6,200 nt of DNA from Candidatus Nealsoniibacteriota bacterium. GTDB taxonomy: Bacteria; Patescibacteriota; Minisyncoccia; Minisyncoccales; GWA2-38-27. The DNA is taken from assembly GCA_016867195.1 (NCBI GenBank), contig VGKE01000020.1, positions 1-6,200 on the forward strand, in the 5' to 3' direction. Below are positions 5,618 to 6,200 of this stretch, piece after piece (the first letter of the stretch is position 1; every line of letters starts with the position of its first letter). The notes beneath the pieces are model-generated. The model saw nothing but the letters and a program-made list of their open reading frames with translations, made no database searches and was not told the DNA's origin. The translations under genes were made by a program, and so were the position numbers.

Positions 5618-6200
5618 TTAAAAAGGATCTAATATAATTGATTTGATCTTTTTATCCAAACACAGTTGGCTGATTTTGTCTAAATTATAGGGCTGGTCTG
5701 AAAAGAAAAATTGGTAACTGCCCATCGAAGTCCCGCGAAGCGGGACGAGAGCGGGTTTGCTCTCTAAAAACAACTTTAATTCTTTTGCTAAGATCTTCGC
5801 CGGGTTGATAATGTTCACCCTCTCCCCCATTACTTCTTTAATTACTTTTTCCAATATTGGATAGTGAGTGCAAGCCAAAATTAAAGCGCCCACTCCCCTA
5901 TTTTTAAATTCTTTTAAATAAATTTCAATAACTTCTTTGATTATCTTCCCATCCACCCACCCTTCCTCAACCAGAGGCACCAGCAAGGGGCAGGCCTTAT
6001 TATAAATTTTTAACTCGGGATTTGATTTTAAAAGTCTCTCTTCCCAGGCCCTGCTTTTAATGGTTCCCGGGGTGCCAATAATGCCGATTTTTTTGTTTTT
6101 GCTAAATAAAACTGCTTCTTTTGCCCCTGGTGTTATCATTTCAAAAATTGGCGCTTTTGGAAACTCTTTTTTTAAAAAATCTGCAGCCCAGGCAGAGGAA
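5618..6200 (-). CDS. murI: Glutamate racemase MurI (5' end outside window)
   Basis: Interconverts L- and D-glutamate in the cytoplasm, supplying D-Glu for peptidoglycan; MurD, encoded two genes downstream, uses that product. 193 residues are visible of about 260. The frame is open to the window edge, where it begins SSAWAADFLKKEF. By alignment to the family pattern CNTASAVA, the first catalytic cysteine should lie about three codons outside the window. Visible family motifs: MITPGAKEAV, GIIGTPGTIKS, CPLLVPLVEEG and LILACTHYPIL, which carries the second catalytic cysteine (codon 5870-5872). The methionine codon at 6137-6139 is internal, not the start. An odd segment VPLRGTS (5726-5746) is encoded by a 17-bp palindrome and its flank, just before the last strand GSYQFFFSD. 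The gene ends in TAA at 5618-5620. Confidence 0.94.
   Translation of the reverse strand, partial: SSAWAADFLKKEFPKAPIFEMITPGAKEAVLFSKNKKIGIIGTPGTIKSRAWEERLLKSNPELKIYNKACPLLVPLVEEGWVDGKIIKEVIEIYLKEFKNRGVGALILACTHYPILEKVIKEVMGERVNIINPAKILAKELKLFLESKPALVPLRGTSMGSYQFFFSDQPYNLDKISQLCLDKKIKSIILDPF
5730..5746. repeat. Perfect 17-bp GC-rich palindrome inside murI (7-bp arms, 3-base loop)
   Basis: GTCCCGC (5730-5736) and GCGGGAC (5740-5746) are perfect inverted copies around GAA. The stretch is nearly all G and C in an AT-rich gene and is translated as VPLRG plus part of the next codon in MurI. The reading frame stays open through it. It lies between the C-terminal helix LKLFLESKP and the strand SYQFFFSD, a loop where extra residues are tolerable. 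The adjoining CGAGAGCGGG (5746-5755) recurs in murD on the opposite strand. The sequence also resembles part of the NYN leader hairpin (GTCCCGGCGAACCGAGA from 5502). Confidence 0.75.

Noticed and set aside
1..6200. CRISPR array, tRNA, rRNA or transposase
   Set aside because: I saw no spaced direct repeats of CRISPR size, no cloverleaf-like tRNA, no rRNA motif and no transposase fragments on either strand.

Overview
The window is AT-rich and gene-dense. Every gene I can support lies on the minus strand, so transcription runs from high to low coordinates. In that order they are: glutamate racemase (murI, 5' end outside the window), a small NYN-domain protein, murD, ftsW, murG and lysyl-tRNA synthetase (lysS, 3' end outside the window). 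The + strand carries no credible gene. The compact proteins, lack of Shine-Dalgarno sequences, MurD active-site variant (NDTTATT), short GC-rich palindromes inside genes and heptad repeats between genes suggest a candidate-phyla-radiation (Patescibacteria/Parcubacteria-like) bacterium. That placement is an inference from style, not a computed phylogeny.

Layout from the transcriptional start: murI ends at 5618. A 132-base gap follows, holding a strong sigma70-type promoter (TTGACA, 16 bases, extended -10 TGCTAAAAT) and a hairpin with a UUCG loop and a T-rich tract that runs straight into the NYN start codon. NYN, murD and ftsW are packed tightly: 13 bases separate NYN and murD, and murD and ftsW overlap by ATGA. 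A 78-base gap before murG holds two facing 7-bp tandem repeats that can fold into a long interrupted hairpin. murG is followed by a perfect 28-bp inverted repeat, then a promoter placed so that lysS would be transcribed essentially without a leader.

The genes form a peptidoglycan precursor module. MurI supplies D-glutamate, MurD adds it to UDP-MurNAc-L-Ala, MurG makes lipid II from lipid I, and FtsW polymerises lipid II at the division site. The NYN protein, a predicted PIN-like ribonuclease, is the first gene after the internal promoter, which makes a regulatory RNA role plausible but unproven.

The main unexplained signals are non-coding or repeat-like. They are the hairpin leaders before NYN and murG, the 28-bp palindrome before lysS, and 17-bp palindromes (7-bp arms, 3-base loop) translated as part of MurI and MurD. 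The lysS reading frame also appears to carry a one-base shift about 16 bases from the window edge.
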